Source: Bacillus fungorum (GTDB lineage: Bacteria > Bacillota > Bacilli > Bacillales > Bacillaceae_G). From it: a stretch of DNA of 58,077 nt. The notes below the pieces were generated by a model. That model was not told where the DNA came from and did no database searches. It was given only the letters and a program-made list of their open reading frames with translations. The stretch lies in NCBI RefSeq assembly GCF_002746455.1, contig NZ_NWUW01000025.1:1-58077 (forward strand), given 5' to 3'. Shown here in pieces: positions 42,338 through 50,640 of this stretch; positions within the stretch are counted from its first letter, which is position 1; each line of letters opens with the position of its first letter. A program made the position numbers and the translations under genes.

Positions 42338-42602
42338 GCTTCCAGACGATGTCTGGGAGCAATTTCTACAAAAAACAAGTGCCCCAGGCGAAACATTACG
42401 TTTATTAGTGATTAATTACAATAATGATGATAGCGACCCATTAGAAGAAGTCATGGGCGTTGAAGAAGCCGCCGAAAAGTGGGATATGCCACCAGGGACA
42501 ATTAAAAATTTATGTGCCGCGGGAGAAGTAAAAGCAAAAAAAATAGGTAACAGGTGGATTATTTCAAAAAGACAGTCGGCCCCACGATCTAAAAACAATT
42601 AA
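42321..42602 (+). CDS. Small excisionase-like HTH protein
   Basis: This 93-residue protein starts at ATG 42321 (GGAAGGG upstream). The C-terminal half reads MGVEEAAEKWDMPPGTIKNL, then CAAGEVKAKKIGNRWIISK, the winged HTH of the MerR/excisionase (HTH_17) type. It lies directly before the centromere-like repeats and may bind there or act as a copy-number or recombination accessory factor. Confidence 0.75.
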   Translation: MQRKFRLPDDVWEQFLQKTSAPGETLRLLVINYNNDDSDPLEEVMGVEEAAEKWDMPPGTIKNLCAAGEVKAKKIGNRWIISKRQSAPRSKNN

Positions 42603-42610
42603 ATTATGTA

Positions 42611-42760
42611 AAAATCAATAAAAGTCAATACAAATGAATACAAGTAAATACGAATCAATACGGAAAACACTTGTATTTTAATGATTTTTATAGATTTTCA
42701 CTAATAATTTTGTATTGACTTGTATTAAATTGTATTAATTTGTGTGTAATTGTATTGACT
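42611..42760 (+). promoter_or_regulatory. parC-like centromere: two opposed arrays of 10-bp repeats
   Basis: On the plus strand about five 10-bp units of the form NAATACAANT follow each other (42611-42662). After about 55 bp, four to six units of the same motif run on the opposite strand (about 42708-42757). ParR proteins bind such direct repeats, and the second array overlaps the -35 of parM, which explains self-regulation. Confidence 0.75.
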
Positions 42761-42784
42761 TTTTGAAAGGGTTTAGCATATAAT
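42755..42784 (+). promoter_or_regulatory. parMR promoter
   Basis: TTGACT (42755-42760), an 18-bp spacer and TATAAT (42779-42784) lie 47 bp upstream of parM. The -35 is embedded in the repeat array. Confidence 0.8.
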
Positions 42785-42831
42785 GGAATTAAGTTAATCG
42801 ATAAAAAATAATCTTTAGGAGGTTTTTATAT

Positions 42832-43992
42832 ATGGCAATTCTTAAAGCTGGTGCGGATGCGGGAAACAGTGGTTTAAAGTTAAATGTATTAGGTCTTGAT
42901 CCTTTATTCATACCAAGTATTTATTCACATCACATTGGAGAAGCAACAAACATTTTGAGTGATGAGGATATTTCTGTTGAAGATTTAGAAAACAACATTG
43001 ATGTTACAATTTCATCACCTACCTTAAAAGCAAACAATCTGCGTTACATTATTGGTCAAAAAGTGATTGATGAAAACATTAAAGGTATTGAAATGGAAAA
43101 GAAATCGGATAAATCGAAAGATGATCTTGTGCTACTTGTTACATTAGCTGGTTTAGCAATTACAGCTATGAAAAAACAACCAAATAAAGATAAAATTGAT
43201 GTTACTTATGATCTTTCTGTTGCATTACCTGTCGCAACAATCACGCCTCAAACAGCACAAGAATTTGTAGAACGTTATATGAATCATCATACAGTGAAAT
43301 TCCACCACCCAAGCGGACGTGAAGTAGTAGTTAATATCCAAATTGAATTTTGCAAGTGTTTACCAGAAGGCGCGGCGGGATCATGGGGAATCGTTTATGA
43401 TGAAAAAGGTAAAACCATCAAAAGAAAAGTAGAGGCTACAGAAGGCAAAACAACAGAAATAGACTTTGTTGACAAAACAATATTATCTTTCGATATTGGC
43501 GCTGGTACGACAGAAGAAGTTGTTTCTCATGGCGTTAGCTTTAAACATAAAATGAGTCGTGGTTTACCATATGGAGTGAAAGAAACTTTACTTGATATTA
43601 TCAAGGTTTGGAACTTAAACAATAAACAAAAGACAATAGACAGTATTGCTGAATTTAATGCAATTTATCTTGATTCTGAACATCCTCGTCATATTCGTTT
43701 AAAAGAAGCGTCACGCGGCGCATTATTAGGTTTAGCGAATCGAATTGCAACTGATATTATTAATAAAATTGATGATATGAAAGATGATCCGTATGTATTC
43801 ATTTATGGTGGCGGTGCCGCAATCGTAAAAGAAAGCCTACAGCAAATTTTAGAGCAAAAAGGACGTTTAACAAATGTTATTTTCTTAAAAGACCCACTTT
43901 TCGTAAATGCACGCGGATTACTTGTGTACACATGCTCTCCAAGATTTGAAGAATTAAAAGAAAAAGCGCTTGCTCCTGTCGGTGAAAAATAA
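42832..43992 (+). CDS. parM: ParM-like actin ATPase for plasmid segregation
   Basis: This 386-residue actin-fold protein has phosphate 1 motif ADAGNSGLKLNV near residue 8, phosphate 2 SFDIGAGTTEEVV near 222 and adenosine motif FIYGGGAAIV near 325. ParM polymers push plasmid copies apart using ATP. AGGAGG lies nine bases before the ATG. It is followed without a gap by a ParR-like gene (TAATG overlap) and preceded by parC-like repeats. It belongs to the Bacillus ParM group typified by plasmid pBMB67, judged from memory of the family. Confidence 0.92.
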   Translation: MAILKAGADAGNSGLKLNVLGLDPLFIPSIYSHHIGEATNILSDEDISVEDLENNIDVTISSPTLKANNLRYIIGQKVIDENIKGIEMEKKSDKSKDDLVLLVTLAGLAITAMKKQPNKDKIDVTYDLSVALPVATITPQTAQEFVERYMNHHTVKFHHPSGREVVVNIQIEFCKCLPEGAAGSWGIVYDEKGKTIKRKVEATEGKTTEIDFVDKTILSFDIGAGTTEEVVSHGVSFKHKMSRGLPYGVKETLLDIIKVWNLNNKQKTIDSIAEFNAIYLDSEHPRHIRLKEASRGALLGLANRIATDIINKIDDMKDDPYVFIYGGGAAIVKESLQQILEQKGRLTNVIFLKDPLFVNARGLLVYTCSPRFEELKEKALAPVGEK

Positions 43993-44375
43993 TGGCTCGT
44001 AAAATATACAAAGCTGGTGATAGAGCAAATGTCTATATTAAGAAAGACATTTCACCAGACATGATCGATTTTATTAACAAACAAAGTGATCTTACAATGT
44101 TCTTTTTGTATGCGGCGCAACAACTTCATAAACAAATTGGTAATACAGATGTAGCGGAAATTTTACCGCGTAAATACACATTTACATTAGATAACGAAAC
44201 ACAACCTTTACCAATCAAACACGATGAAGGTTCAAAAACTGTTCATACACCTATTTCGGATCAAACTCATATCGAAACAAGTCAAGAGATAACGAATCCT
44301 GGGGAATCCAATGATAAAGAAGAAAATACATCATGGAATAAACTGAATGATTTAGAAGATGATCCATATGCATAA
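43992..44375 (+). CDS. parR: ParR-like adaptor
   Basis: This 127-residue protein overlaps the parM stop by one base. A basic N-terminal half (KAGDRANVYIKKDISPDMID, then FFLYAAQQLH) is compatible with a ribbon-helix-helix DNA-binding domain. The C-terminal half is acidic and unstructured and ends DDPYA, the usual filament-contacting tail. It should bind the repeats at 42611-42760 and link them to ParM filaments. Confidence 0.85.
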   Translation: MARKIYKAGDRANVYIKKDISPDMIDFINKQSDLTMFFLYAAQQLHKQIGNTDVAEILPRKYTFTLDNETQPLPIKHDEGSKTVHTPISDQTHIETSQEITNPGESNDKEENTSWNKLNDLEDDPYA

Positions 44376-44382
44376 TACAATC

Positions 44383-44424
44383 AAAAAGAGTTGTTCTTTT
44401 ATAAAAGAACAACTCTTTTTTTAT
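44383..44424 (+). terminator. parMR terminator
   Basis: AAAAAGAGTTGTTCTTTT and AAAAGAACAACTCTTTTT form a near-perfect 18-bp stem with a 2-base loop, followed by T residues. Confidence 0.92.
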
Positions 44425-44486
44425 TAAATACACAAGGATTCTATTAAAAAGTGTATAATATTATCCGAAAAGGAGGTGTATGTGAC

Positions 44487-45044
44487 GTGTCACATGACGC
44501 CGTAACAGATATTCAAAATGTTTACTGGACCCGCGAGGTTGCTGAATTATTAGGAGTAAAGGAAGGAACTATACGTAAGTATGCCCGTTTATTAGAAGAC
44601 CGCGGCTATAACTTCCACCGTAACGACCATGACCAACGCGGTTTTTTTGACAAGGACGTTATAATTCTAAGAAAAATACAAGAATTAAGTAAAAGTAAGT
44701 CTATGACGCTAGATGATGCCGCAAATGCTATTATATCAATGAATCCTCCCAATAATTTAGCACCCATTACGCCCCCCGTCACAGACGAAAATGAGCATTA
44801 TATAACGCGTTATGAAAATGTAATGAGCGTATTACAAGGTTTAACACAAGAAAATAGTGAGTTAAAGCAAATGTTAGGTGTCATTTCAGATGAAATGATT
44901 GAGCAAAAAAAACTATTACAAGAGCAATCCAAACAAATTGAGCAATTACATGTAGAGCTAAAAGAAAGTAAACAAGCTCTTAATGCGCCAAAAGAAAAAC
45001 AAGGATTCTGGTCTAAGCTCTTTTCAAAAAATGAAGACGTATGA
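44487..45044 (+). CDS. MerR-like HTH protein with coiled coil (RacA/DUF3967-type)
   Basis: This 185-residue protein starts at GTG 44487 with AAGGAGG ten bases upstream. It has an N-terminal MerR-type HTH (YWTREVAELLGVKEGTIRKY), a proline-rich hinge (about 95-110) and a coiled coil (ENSELKQMLGVISDEMIEQK and onward) ending FWSKLFSKNEDV. Architecture resembles RacA and DUF3967 proteins of Bacillus plasmids, thought to bind DNA and act in segregation. The start codon lies in the palindrome TGTGACGTGTCACA (44481-44494), a possible operator. Confidence 0.75.
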   Translation: MSHDAVTDIQNVYWTREVAELLGVKEGTIRKYARLLEDRGYNFHRNDHDQRGFFDKDVIILRKIQELSKSKSMTLDDAANAIISMNPPNNLAPITPPVTDENEHYITRYENVMSVLQGLTQENSELKQMLGVISDEMIEQKKLLQEQSKQIEQLHVELKESKQALNAPKEKQGFWSKLFSKNEDV

Positions 45045-45067
45045 TGAAGTTATCATACGTCTTCATT
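45030..45067. terminator. Bidirectional terminator overlapping two stop codons
   Basis: AATGAAGACGTATGAT pairs perfectly with ATCATACGTCTTCATT around a 6-base loop, with A and T runs outside. It includes the last codons of the HTH gene and reaches the end of the convergent gene. Confidence 0.9.
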
Positions 45068-45533
45068 TTTCTTCTAACAAAACAAGATTTGATTCTTTAG
45101 AAGGTTCTATCCCAAATTCATTTAATGTTGCCACCAGCAAAAGTATTTGTTTTTCAAATCCATTTTTTAAAGAAATATCAGTAATACGAATCACTTTCCA
45201 ACCATTTGTTTTCATAAATTTATCTCTTCTTCTGTCTCGTTTGGTTCCTTCTGGTGTTCGATGAAAAGGTCCATCAATTTCTACATCTATTTTTAAACCA
45301 TTTGGAGAAAAAAACGCAAAATCTAACTTAAAACGTTTATTCGGTACTTTATATTGCACAATTGGATAATAACCCTTAAAGCGCAATGCATCATATACTC
45401 TCTTCTCTAATTTATTAGAGCATTTCGCCCTCTGTGTATCATCGTTTGGATTATAGGTAGATGGTGGAGTGAAAATTTGTGCCACAAGAAAAAATACAAG
45501 TGTGCATCCCAATACAACTAATAAACCGATCAT
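45063..45533 (-). CDS. Membrane-anchored DUF559-like endonuclease-fold protein
   Basis: This 156-residue protein begins with a membrane segment (MIGLLVVLGCTLVFFLVAQI). A DUF559/Vsr-type restriction-endonuclease-like domain follows: a conserved Glu in NKLEKRVYDALRFKGY, KLDFAFFSPNGLKIDVEIDG, then HRTPEGTKRDRRRDKFMKTN and GWKVIRI. The D...E-x-D pattern fits a PD-(D/E)XK active site. Anchoring a nuclease domain in the membrane is unusual; entry exclusion or DNA processing at the membrane are possibilities only. Confidence 0.75.
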   Translation of the reverse strand: MIGLLVVLGCTLVFFLVAQIFTPPSTYNPNDDTQRAKCSNKLEKRVYDALRFKGYYPIVQYKVPNKRFKLDFAFFSPNGLKIDVEIDGPFHRTPEGTKRDRRRDKFMKTNGWKVIRITDISLKNGFEKQILLLVATLNEFGIEPSKESNLVLLEEK

Positions 45534-45911
45534 CCCTTCACGCCCTAATACAAATTTGAGTTAATACTCAAACTGTAATATGTCCAAACTCTTTCTATTT
45601 ATCCATTTTTCAATTACTTACCTTATACGAGTAAAACAAAAGTGTCCTTATTCATGTTTTCTTAGAATAGACGGATTTGATTTTTTTTGGAAAGCGCCTT
45701 GCAAAGATTTGTTGTATGATGCGTAAGTCAAATCTTTGCATTGTATGTATACCTCATTCGAAGTGAAATTATCAATAAATCGTTCGTGTGAATGATTTAT
45801 AAATCGAACCTTTTTACACTCTAATTTACCTTAGGGTAAATTGGAATGTATGTAAGTTCTCATTCCTGTCCATAATTGTAAATAAAAATTATAGCTATGG
45901 GAGTGAGAGGA
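45534..45911. other. Intergenic region with two strong inverted repeats
   Basis: TGCAAAGATTTG (45700-45711) and CAAATCTTTGCA (45729-45740) are perfect 12-bp arms 17 bases apart. AATTTACC/GGTAAATT (45823-45842) is a second palindrome 70 bp before the HTH gene. No gene is seen. Operator or oriT-like roles are possible. Confidence 0.6.
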
Positions 45912-46133
45912 ATGTTTTTCCGCAAAAATAGGACCAAACTAAAAAAGTGGTTAGATCGGCAAGGAATTGAACAACAAGAGCTAGCAAAAAAATCTAAAGT
46001 GTCTACAAAAACAATTAGTAAAGCATGTAGAGACACAGATTATATCCCCAAACCTGAAATCATGAAAAAACTATTACATACTATCAGAAAAATTGATCCT
46101 CACGCTAGAATTAATGATTTTTGGGACATGTAA
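45912..46133 (+). CDS. Small XRE-type HTH protein, 73 aa
   Basis: One HTH domain covers the protein (LKKWLDRQGIEQQELAKKSK, then VSTKTISKACRD). Start ATG 45912 is chosen over 45897 because GGGAG lies eight bases before it. It is convergent with the minus-strand FtsK/replication-relaxation operon. The palindromes upstream (45823-45842) could be its operator. Confidence 0.75.
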   Translation: MFFRKNRTKLKKWLDRQGIEQQELAKKSKVSTKTISKACRDTDYIPKPEIMKKLLHTIRKIDPHARINDFWDM

Positions 46134-46163
46134 AAAGCACAAGAAACAGTATCTTGTGCTTTC
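46134..46163. terminator. Bidirectional terminator
   Basis: AAAGCACAAGA pairs with TCTTGTGCTTT around a 7-base loop between two convergent genes. Confidence 0.9.
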
Positions 46164-46815
46164 ATAATTTCGCTTTGACTGAACCTATTTGAACTGAAAT
46201 GTCTTTAGGTTGCTGTACTTGTGTAAGAAAATGCTGAATAGATGGTGCTTGAAAAATACGGAAATTAGAACTGGAGATTGGATATTTGAAATCAGTAAGG
46301 ATTAAAAGTGAGGGGAATACCATATTATGTTTCGGTTGCCAAAACTCTTTTTTCCATTCCATGCTACGAAAATACGATTCATAACGTTTTATTTTCGTTT
46401 GGATTGTAGCCTTATTGTAAATGGAGTTCTGGACTTCTATAAAAAATGGACTTTTACGCCAAATGGTAAATATATCGGGTTCCATATAACCTTTCTTATA
46501 CTTAGGTTCTACTTGAAATATCTTGGGTCTTTCGGTTCGTAATAACTGCTTATATACATCTACAATCGCTAAAAAATGACGTATCTTTTGGCTTCCTTTA
46601 CGAATGGTATTTGGATAAGGAAAATACACATATGGACGTTGTGATGTATCTACATCAATATATCCTTCGCGGCTTAATCGCTTTGTAACAGTATTACAGC
46701 ATGTTACTGCATTTTTTACATTTCTAAAATGAAGATCAATAATATCATCACGCGACATACATCTAAATTGCTGTAAATGACCTATAATTTGTTTATCTCT
46801 ATTCGTTAGCATCAT
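46162..46815 (-). CDS. Replication-relaxation family protein, copy 2
   Basis: This 217-residue protein has an N-terminal winged helix (LTNRDKQIIGHLQQFRCMSR, then VTKRLSREGYIDVD). A nuclease-like core follows with YMEPDIFTIWRKSPFFIEVQ and IKRYESYF. It overlaps the FtsK-like gene by 17 bases, so the two are cotranslated. Together with 27267/28109 it shows that each DNA-pumping ATPase on this plasmid has its own partner of this family. Confidence 0.8.
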   Translation of the reverse strand: MMLTNRDKQIIGHLQQFRCMSRDDIIDLHFRNVKNAVTCCNTVTKRLSREGYIDVDTSQRPYVYFPYPNTIRKGSQKIRHFLAIVDVYKQLLRTERPKIFQVEPKYKKGYMEPDIFTIWRKSPFFIEVQNSIYNKATIQTKIKRYESYFRSMEWKKEFWQPKHNMVFPSLLILTDFKYPISSSNFRIFQAPSIQHFLTQVQQPKDISVQIGSVKAKL

Positions 46816-47962
46816 CTAACACCCCAAAGATTTTATCTTCTTGATGCTCCTGTTCTTCTTTCTTTACACTTTGCTCTTTAGATAGACGATACGGTTCTAT
46901 TATTTCTTTTGCCTGGTCCAATGCTAAAAAAGGAGCCTGCACCTTTTTTAAACCATCTAATTTTAAAATCATTTGGCCCGATTGACTTAAATTTTCTGAT
47001 CCAGGTGTCCCCACAATGTTACTATTAATTAAATCCGCACATTTAAATCCCATTCTTACCGTCAAATTGAGCTTTAACTTACCATCAAGTATTTTTGCAT
47101 CTGGACGTTGCATACTTAGCATGAGGAAGATACCAAGCGATCTGCCGACAGCTGATATTTTTTCTATTATGGTGACACATTCTTTTTCGTCCTGTAGCAT
47201 TGCTACTTCATCAATGGCAATAAAAATATAGGGTAAGGGTTTATCTTTTGTGATTTGATTGTATTCATCAATATGACCCAATTCATATTCTTCCATTACC
47301 TTTCTTCTATGCAATACCTCTTTCCATAATTTTGATAACATATTTGTCATTTCATGTTCTTCCATGCAAACATACTTCACGTGCTTCACTCTTCTTAAAA
47401 AATGAAACTCTGAATTTTTCAAGTCCCCCAGGTACAAATGTAAATGATCTGGTGACATATGTTGGATTAATGTAGCTAAAATTACGCGCACCATACTACT
47501 TTTTCCGCTTCCTGTTTCTCCCGCAATCAGTAAATGCGGTGTATTTGAATCAACCATATCATACACAATTGCATTTCCGAATTGGTCCCGTCCTACTACA
47601 ACAGGAAGACGATATGGTTTCAATAATGGTTGCCATTGTTTATAACTGTAATCGTAAGGTTGTAAACTTGCATTAGAATGAAATACATGGAGTACGAACT
47701 TTTTAATAGTACCTTCCATCATAAGATTTTCGCCTAGTATTTGCTGAAAACAAAACCATTTCTTATGAATTTGAGCTGGATCAACGCCATTAGGTAGTGT
47801 AAAAGTGTACCGTACACTTTCCTTTCCTTCGTAAACATCATGAATCGTAGGGTAAATGGGGACCTTTCCACCTCGTGTAATGTGCTCATCATATAGTTTC
47901 GCTTTCTTAAATACTTCTTCTAACTGATATTTATATTTTTTCTTTTTTAACCATCTTTTCAT
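46799..47962 (-). CDS. FtsK/SpoIIIE-like DNA translocase (TcpA-like)
   Basis: This 387-residue protein has Walker A GETGSGKS near residue 146, Walker B IFIAIDEVAML near 250 and LMLSMQRPDAKILDGKLKLN. These are typical of FtsK-type motors used by Gram-positive conjugative elements (TcpA, the Tn916 type) to bring DNA to the channel. It lacks its own membrane helices, but the next gene encodes a two- to three-TM protein. GGAGG precedes the ATG. Confidence 0.88.
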   Translation of the reverse strand: MKRWLKKKKYKYQLEEVFKKAKLYDEHITRGGKVPIYPTIHDVYEGKESVRYTFTLPNGVDPAQIHKKWFCFQQILGENLMMEGTIKKFVLHVFHSNASLQPYDYSYKQWQPLLKPYRLPVVVGRDQFGNAIVYDMVDSNTPHLLIAGETGSGKSSMVRVILATLIQHMSPDHLHLYLGDLKNSEFHFLRRVKHVKYVCMEEHEMTNMLSKLWKEVLHRRKVMEEYELGHIDEYNQITKDKPLPYIFIAIDEVAMLQDEKECVTIIEKISAVGRSLGIFLMLSMQRPDAKILDGKLKLNLTVRMGFKCADLINSNIVGTPGSENLSQSGQMILKLDGLKKVQAPFLALDQAKEIIEPYRLSKEQSVKKEEQEHQEDKIFGVLDDANE

Positions 47963-47974
47963 TGGTAATCCTCC

Positions 47975-48298
47975 TTATAACATGAGTAAAATGCGAATAA
48001 ATGCATAACCAATGAACCCAATTCCTCCAATTCTTACACCGTAATACAGACCATTTGAAAGGAGATTGGATGCAAAAACATAATCATTTCGTACTAAGTA
48101 TTTTTCCAACAAAACAGCTCCAATTGTAAGGCCGCCTATTATTCCCAGAGCTACATACGTATGAACAAGCGGTGATGACATATGAAAAAATGTGAACGGA
48201 CTAATAGGGCCAATACTATATATTTTTGTTTGCTTTTTCTTCTTATAAGATTGGTCCATAAAGGCTTGAAAAGGAATTGTTTCTTTTCGCTTTAGCAT
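47975..48298 (-). CDS. Membrane protein upstream of the FtsK-like gene, 107 aa
   Basis: A basic N-terminus (QSYKKKKQTK) is followed by two to three hydrophobic segments (VHTYVALGIIGGLTIGAVLL; GIGFIGYAFIRILLML). It lies 12 bp before the FtsK-like gene. It may provide the membrane anchor that the soluble ATPase lacks. Confidence 0.65.
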   Translation of the reverse strand: MLKRKETIPFQAFMDQSYKKKKQTKIYSIGPISPFTFFHMSSPLVHTYVALGIIGGLTIGAVLLEKYLVRNDYVFASNLLSNGLYYGVRIGGIGFIGYAFIRILLML

Positions 48299-48308
48299 GT
48301 TCCCCCTC

Positions 48309-48725
48309 CTAAAAAAAGAATATCGTTAACAAATTTGGTATCCAGTCCAATACAAAGCATATACAATCTAACACCATATGAGAGGCATTCTTAATGAGTT
48401 CAAATGTATCAAAAGGTACATGGGTTATAAAACTGGCAAGTTCATCTGGTAATTTACGTATTTCTTGTGCTGTACTGTCTAACGGTTCTGTCACATACCA
48501 ACTAATCCACCTATATAAGAAATCTGTTGTATCCGTTACACTCATTGCATTTTGATTGAGCGCATCCCACCCACACATAATTTCATTTGTTGAACTTCCA
48601 CACCATTCTGTAATTTCTTTCACACTTCGAAATTGCGGACTAGGTATGTTGTTCCATCCCCTTGTTGGATCATCCCTCAAATAATATTTAATTTGATTAC
48701 CGATAATTTCATAAGAATTATTCAT
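48309..48725 (-). CDS. Hypothetical protein, 138 aa
   Basis: A soluble N-terminal part with conserved-looking tryptophans (DPTRGWNNIPSP, ITEWCGSS) and a hydrophobic C-terminus (MVLDCICFVLDWIPNLLTIF). It is the first gene of the four-gene FtsK operon, 10 bp before the membrane protein. No family is recognised. Confidence 0.6.
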   Translation of the reverse strand: MNNSYEIIGNQIKYYLRDDPTRGWNNIPSPQFRSVKEITEWCGSSTNEIMCGWDALNQNAMSVTDTTDFLYRWISWYVTEPLDSTAQEIRKLPDELASFITHVPFDTFELIKNASHMVLDCICFVLDWIPNLLTIFFF

Positions 48726-49065
48726 CGTTCCCCCTCCTTTTTCTCATGCCATTCCTCCTACTATAAACAAAACTCAAAATCCCCTAAAAACATGTGATAA
48801 TCGAAGATTTCTTTTGATAGTGCTATCATGATAGGTTCTTTGGTTATAAGGTTGATATCCACTTTGATAATTACTTTGGTAAATAATATTCATCACTGAT
48901 TGTCTGATATACGTTGTCATCTGTTGTCTACAAAAAAATAGAAGCAACCCTTTGAAAAAAACATGCTCTTTATATCCTATAAAAAAACTTGTATAAGAAA
49001 GTACCAAGAAACCATTAAGTGGTAAAATGAAATAGAAAATTATAAAAATATAGGGGGGCAATACG
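48726..49065. other. Divergent intergenic region without a supported gene
   Basis: It separates the FtsK operon (minus) from the 356-residue gene (plus). A 95-codon minus frame is open here but has no ribosome binding site and poor composition. Confidence 0.5.
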
Positions 49066-50136
49066 ATGGAAATTTTACTAGATGGAAAAAGAATATTTGA
49101 AGTGGAAAATCCTAATTATGAATATGTGGTATTTCCTGCTGAAAAGATTCAAACATATATACAATTAAATGGCTATCTTATTAAAAAAGGTGACTTACAA
49201 TACCCTGAAAAATGGATTAACATGGAAGATGCATCAGACATGGATCGTTTGGTACTTGAAAGTTCTTTTAATCCAGATGAGTATGAATGCTTGTTTTTTG
49301 ATGATTTAGGATTAAAAGAAGCAATCCAAAAAATTCTATCGCCTTATAATATCCAAATTGATAATGACATCAAAAAGTTATTATCAATAAATGAGCTACC
49401 ATTAAAAGCGGCCCTAGAATTAAAAGAATTATTCACTTCAGAAAAATACGCCAATGACTATTCTAATCCTTTAGATTTCGCACGTTATGAAGGATATGAA
49501 TTTGAGTGTAATGGTAAAATAAAAAAGTGGTTTATAGGGGAAGAAGAACTTCCTTGTACACCAATTACATATGATACTACAAGACGCTTTGTAAACATGT
49601 GTATTGTAGAAACATACTACAAAGAAACAAAAAACCATACTGAACACGTATTCAAAACACATACCGGTGAATGGTACCGATATTATGCTGGTGACATTAA
49701 AAATAACTTTTGGATTATGGAAGACATCGAAGGAGAAGAATTAGTCTCATTCCCATTCTATTTGTATACACTTCAAGAAACGATTCCAAGACAGATACCT
49801 GAAAAAGAAAAAGAAATTAAAATTGATTGGTCCAAATTCATTGAAAAAGAGACAGCATACGATTTTTATTACTCTGAAAAAGAGTTTACACTTCGAATAT
49901 TGCACAACAAAACCTGGAATGATTTGGTATACATTGACGGTGAATGGAAGCGGTTTACTAAAAAAGTTTCAAAAGGCGAGAAACCTTTTGAATCCTGGGA
50001 TATCAATTGTGATGATGAAATATTTATTGGTTCCGCAACATTTGGAGATATAAAAGAAGAAGAATTTACAGAACAACAATTGGATCAACTTTGCGCTGAA
50101 ATTAGAGAACGCTCGTATGATAGGGCTTCCAAATAA
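49066..50136 (+). CDS. Hypothetical protein, 356 aa
   Basis: This acidic soluble protein has GGGGGG before the ATG. No membrane segment is seen. Aromatic beta-like stretches recur (EWYRYYAGDIKNNFWIMED; AYDFYYSEKEFTLRILHN; YIDGEWKRFTK). It may head a small operon with a 41-residue ORF and hfq. I recognise no family. Confidence 0.7.
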   Translation: MEILLDGKRIFEVENPNYEYVVFPAEKIQTYIQLNGYLIKKGDLQYPEKWINMEDASDMDRLVLESSFNPDEYECLFFDDLGLKEAIQKILSPYNIQIDNDIKKLLSINELPLKAALELKELFTSEKYANDYSNPLDFARYEGYEFECNGKIKKWFIGEEELPCTPITYDTTRRFVNMCIVETYYKETKNHTEHVFKTHTGEWYRYYAGDIKNNFWIMEDIEGEELVSFPFYLYTLQETIPRQIPEKEKEIKIDWSKFIEKETAYDFYYSEKEFTLRILHNKTWNDLVYIDGEWKRFTKKVSKGEKPFESWDINCDDEIFIGSATFGDIKEEEFTEQQLDQLCAEIRERSYDRASK

Positions 50137-50242
50137 TATACTTGAATATTGTCCAACAGTTGAACTAACAGTAAAAGAATCTGTATTCTTAGAAGCTATG
50201 AACCGTTCCAAAACAGGAGAGGAGTTGCAACCATCTAAATGA
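50117..50242 (+). CDS. Small ORF, 41 aa, between the 356-aa gene and hfq
   Basis: The ORF MIGLPNNILEYCPTVELTVK... overlaps the previous gene by 20 bases and the hfq start by four (ATGA), a translational-coupling arrangement. The ribosome binding site is weak. The coupling supports it; function is unknown. Confidence 0.45.
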   Translation: MIGLPNNILEYCPTVELTVKESVFLEAMNRSKTGEELQPSK

Positions 50243-50427
50243 TGCATACACAAGAAAAATTTTATGAGAAGTTAGTAGAAGAGAAGAAAGAAGTAACGAT
50301 TTTTCTAATAAATGGTGTGAGAGTACCTGGAAAAATTATCGCTGTTGATAAATTTTCGGTACTAGTTTTAAGCAATGGAAAGCAACAGTTCCTTTATAAG
50401 CAAGCAATTTCGACTGTTTCTTTATAA
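50239..50427 (+). CDS. hfq: Plasmid-encoded Hfq RNA chaperone
   Basis: This 62-residue Sm-fold protein reads KFYEKLVEEKKEVTIFLING, then VRVPGKIIAVDKFSVLVLSN and YKQAISTVSL, the Sm1 and Sm2 patterns of Hfq. Hfq forms hexameric rings that pair small RNAs with mRNAs. The first of two consecutive ATG codons overlaps the stop of the small upstream ORF; neither has its own good ribosome binding site, so coupled translation is likely. B. anthracis pXO1 is known to carry an extra Hfq, so plasmid copies occur in this group. Confidence 0.88.
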   Translation: MMHTQEKFYEKLVEEKKEVTIFLINGVRVPGKIIAVDKFSVLVLSNGKQQFLYKQAISTVSL

Positions 50428-50550
50428 AATACAATTAATATAAAAATCTCACAATTATAACATTTTTATCCTTTAGTGAATGTATCTCACTTCAAAAAAT
50501 TCCATACATAATGTACTCTTAGATATAAGAGTTAGATTTTTTCCTTTGGG

Positions 50551-50577
50551 GCAAGGCTGGTTTCAGCCTTGTTTTTT
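50551..50577 (+). terminator. hfq terminator
   Basis: CAAGGCTG (50552-50559) pairs with CAGCCTTG (50564-50571), followed by TTTTTTG. Confidence 0.9.
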
Positions 50578-50640
50578 GTTTGCGATTTTTTGGATACAAT
50601 TTTTTCGAGATTCTATATATAAAGGAGTTTAAAAGAAAAG

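Noticed and set aside
48774..49061. 95-codon minus-strand ORF
   Set aside because: No ribosome binding site at any in-frame start, composition dominated by F, Y and I from AT-rich intergenic DNA, and it sits in a divergent promoter region.
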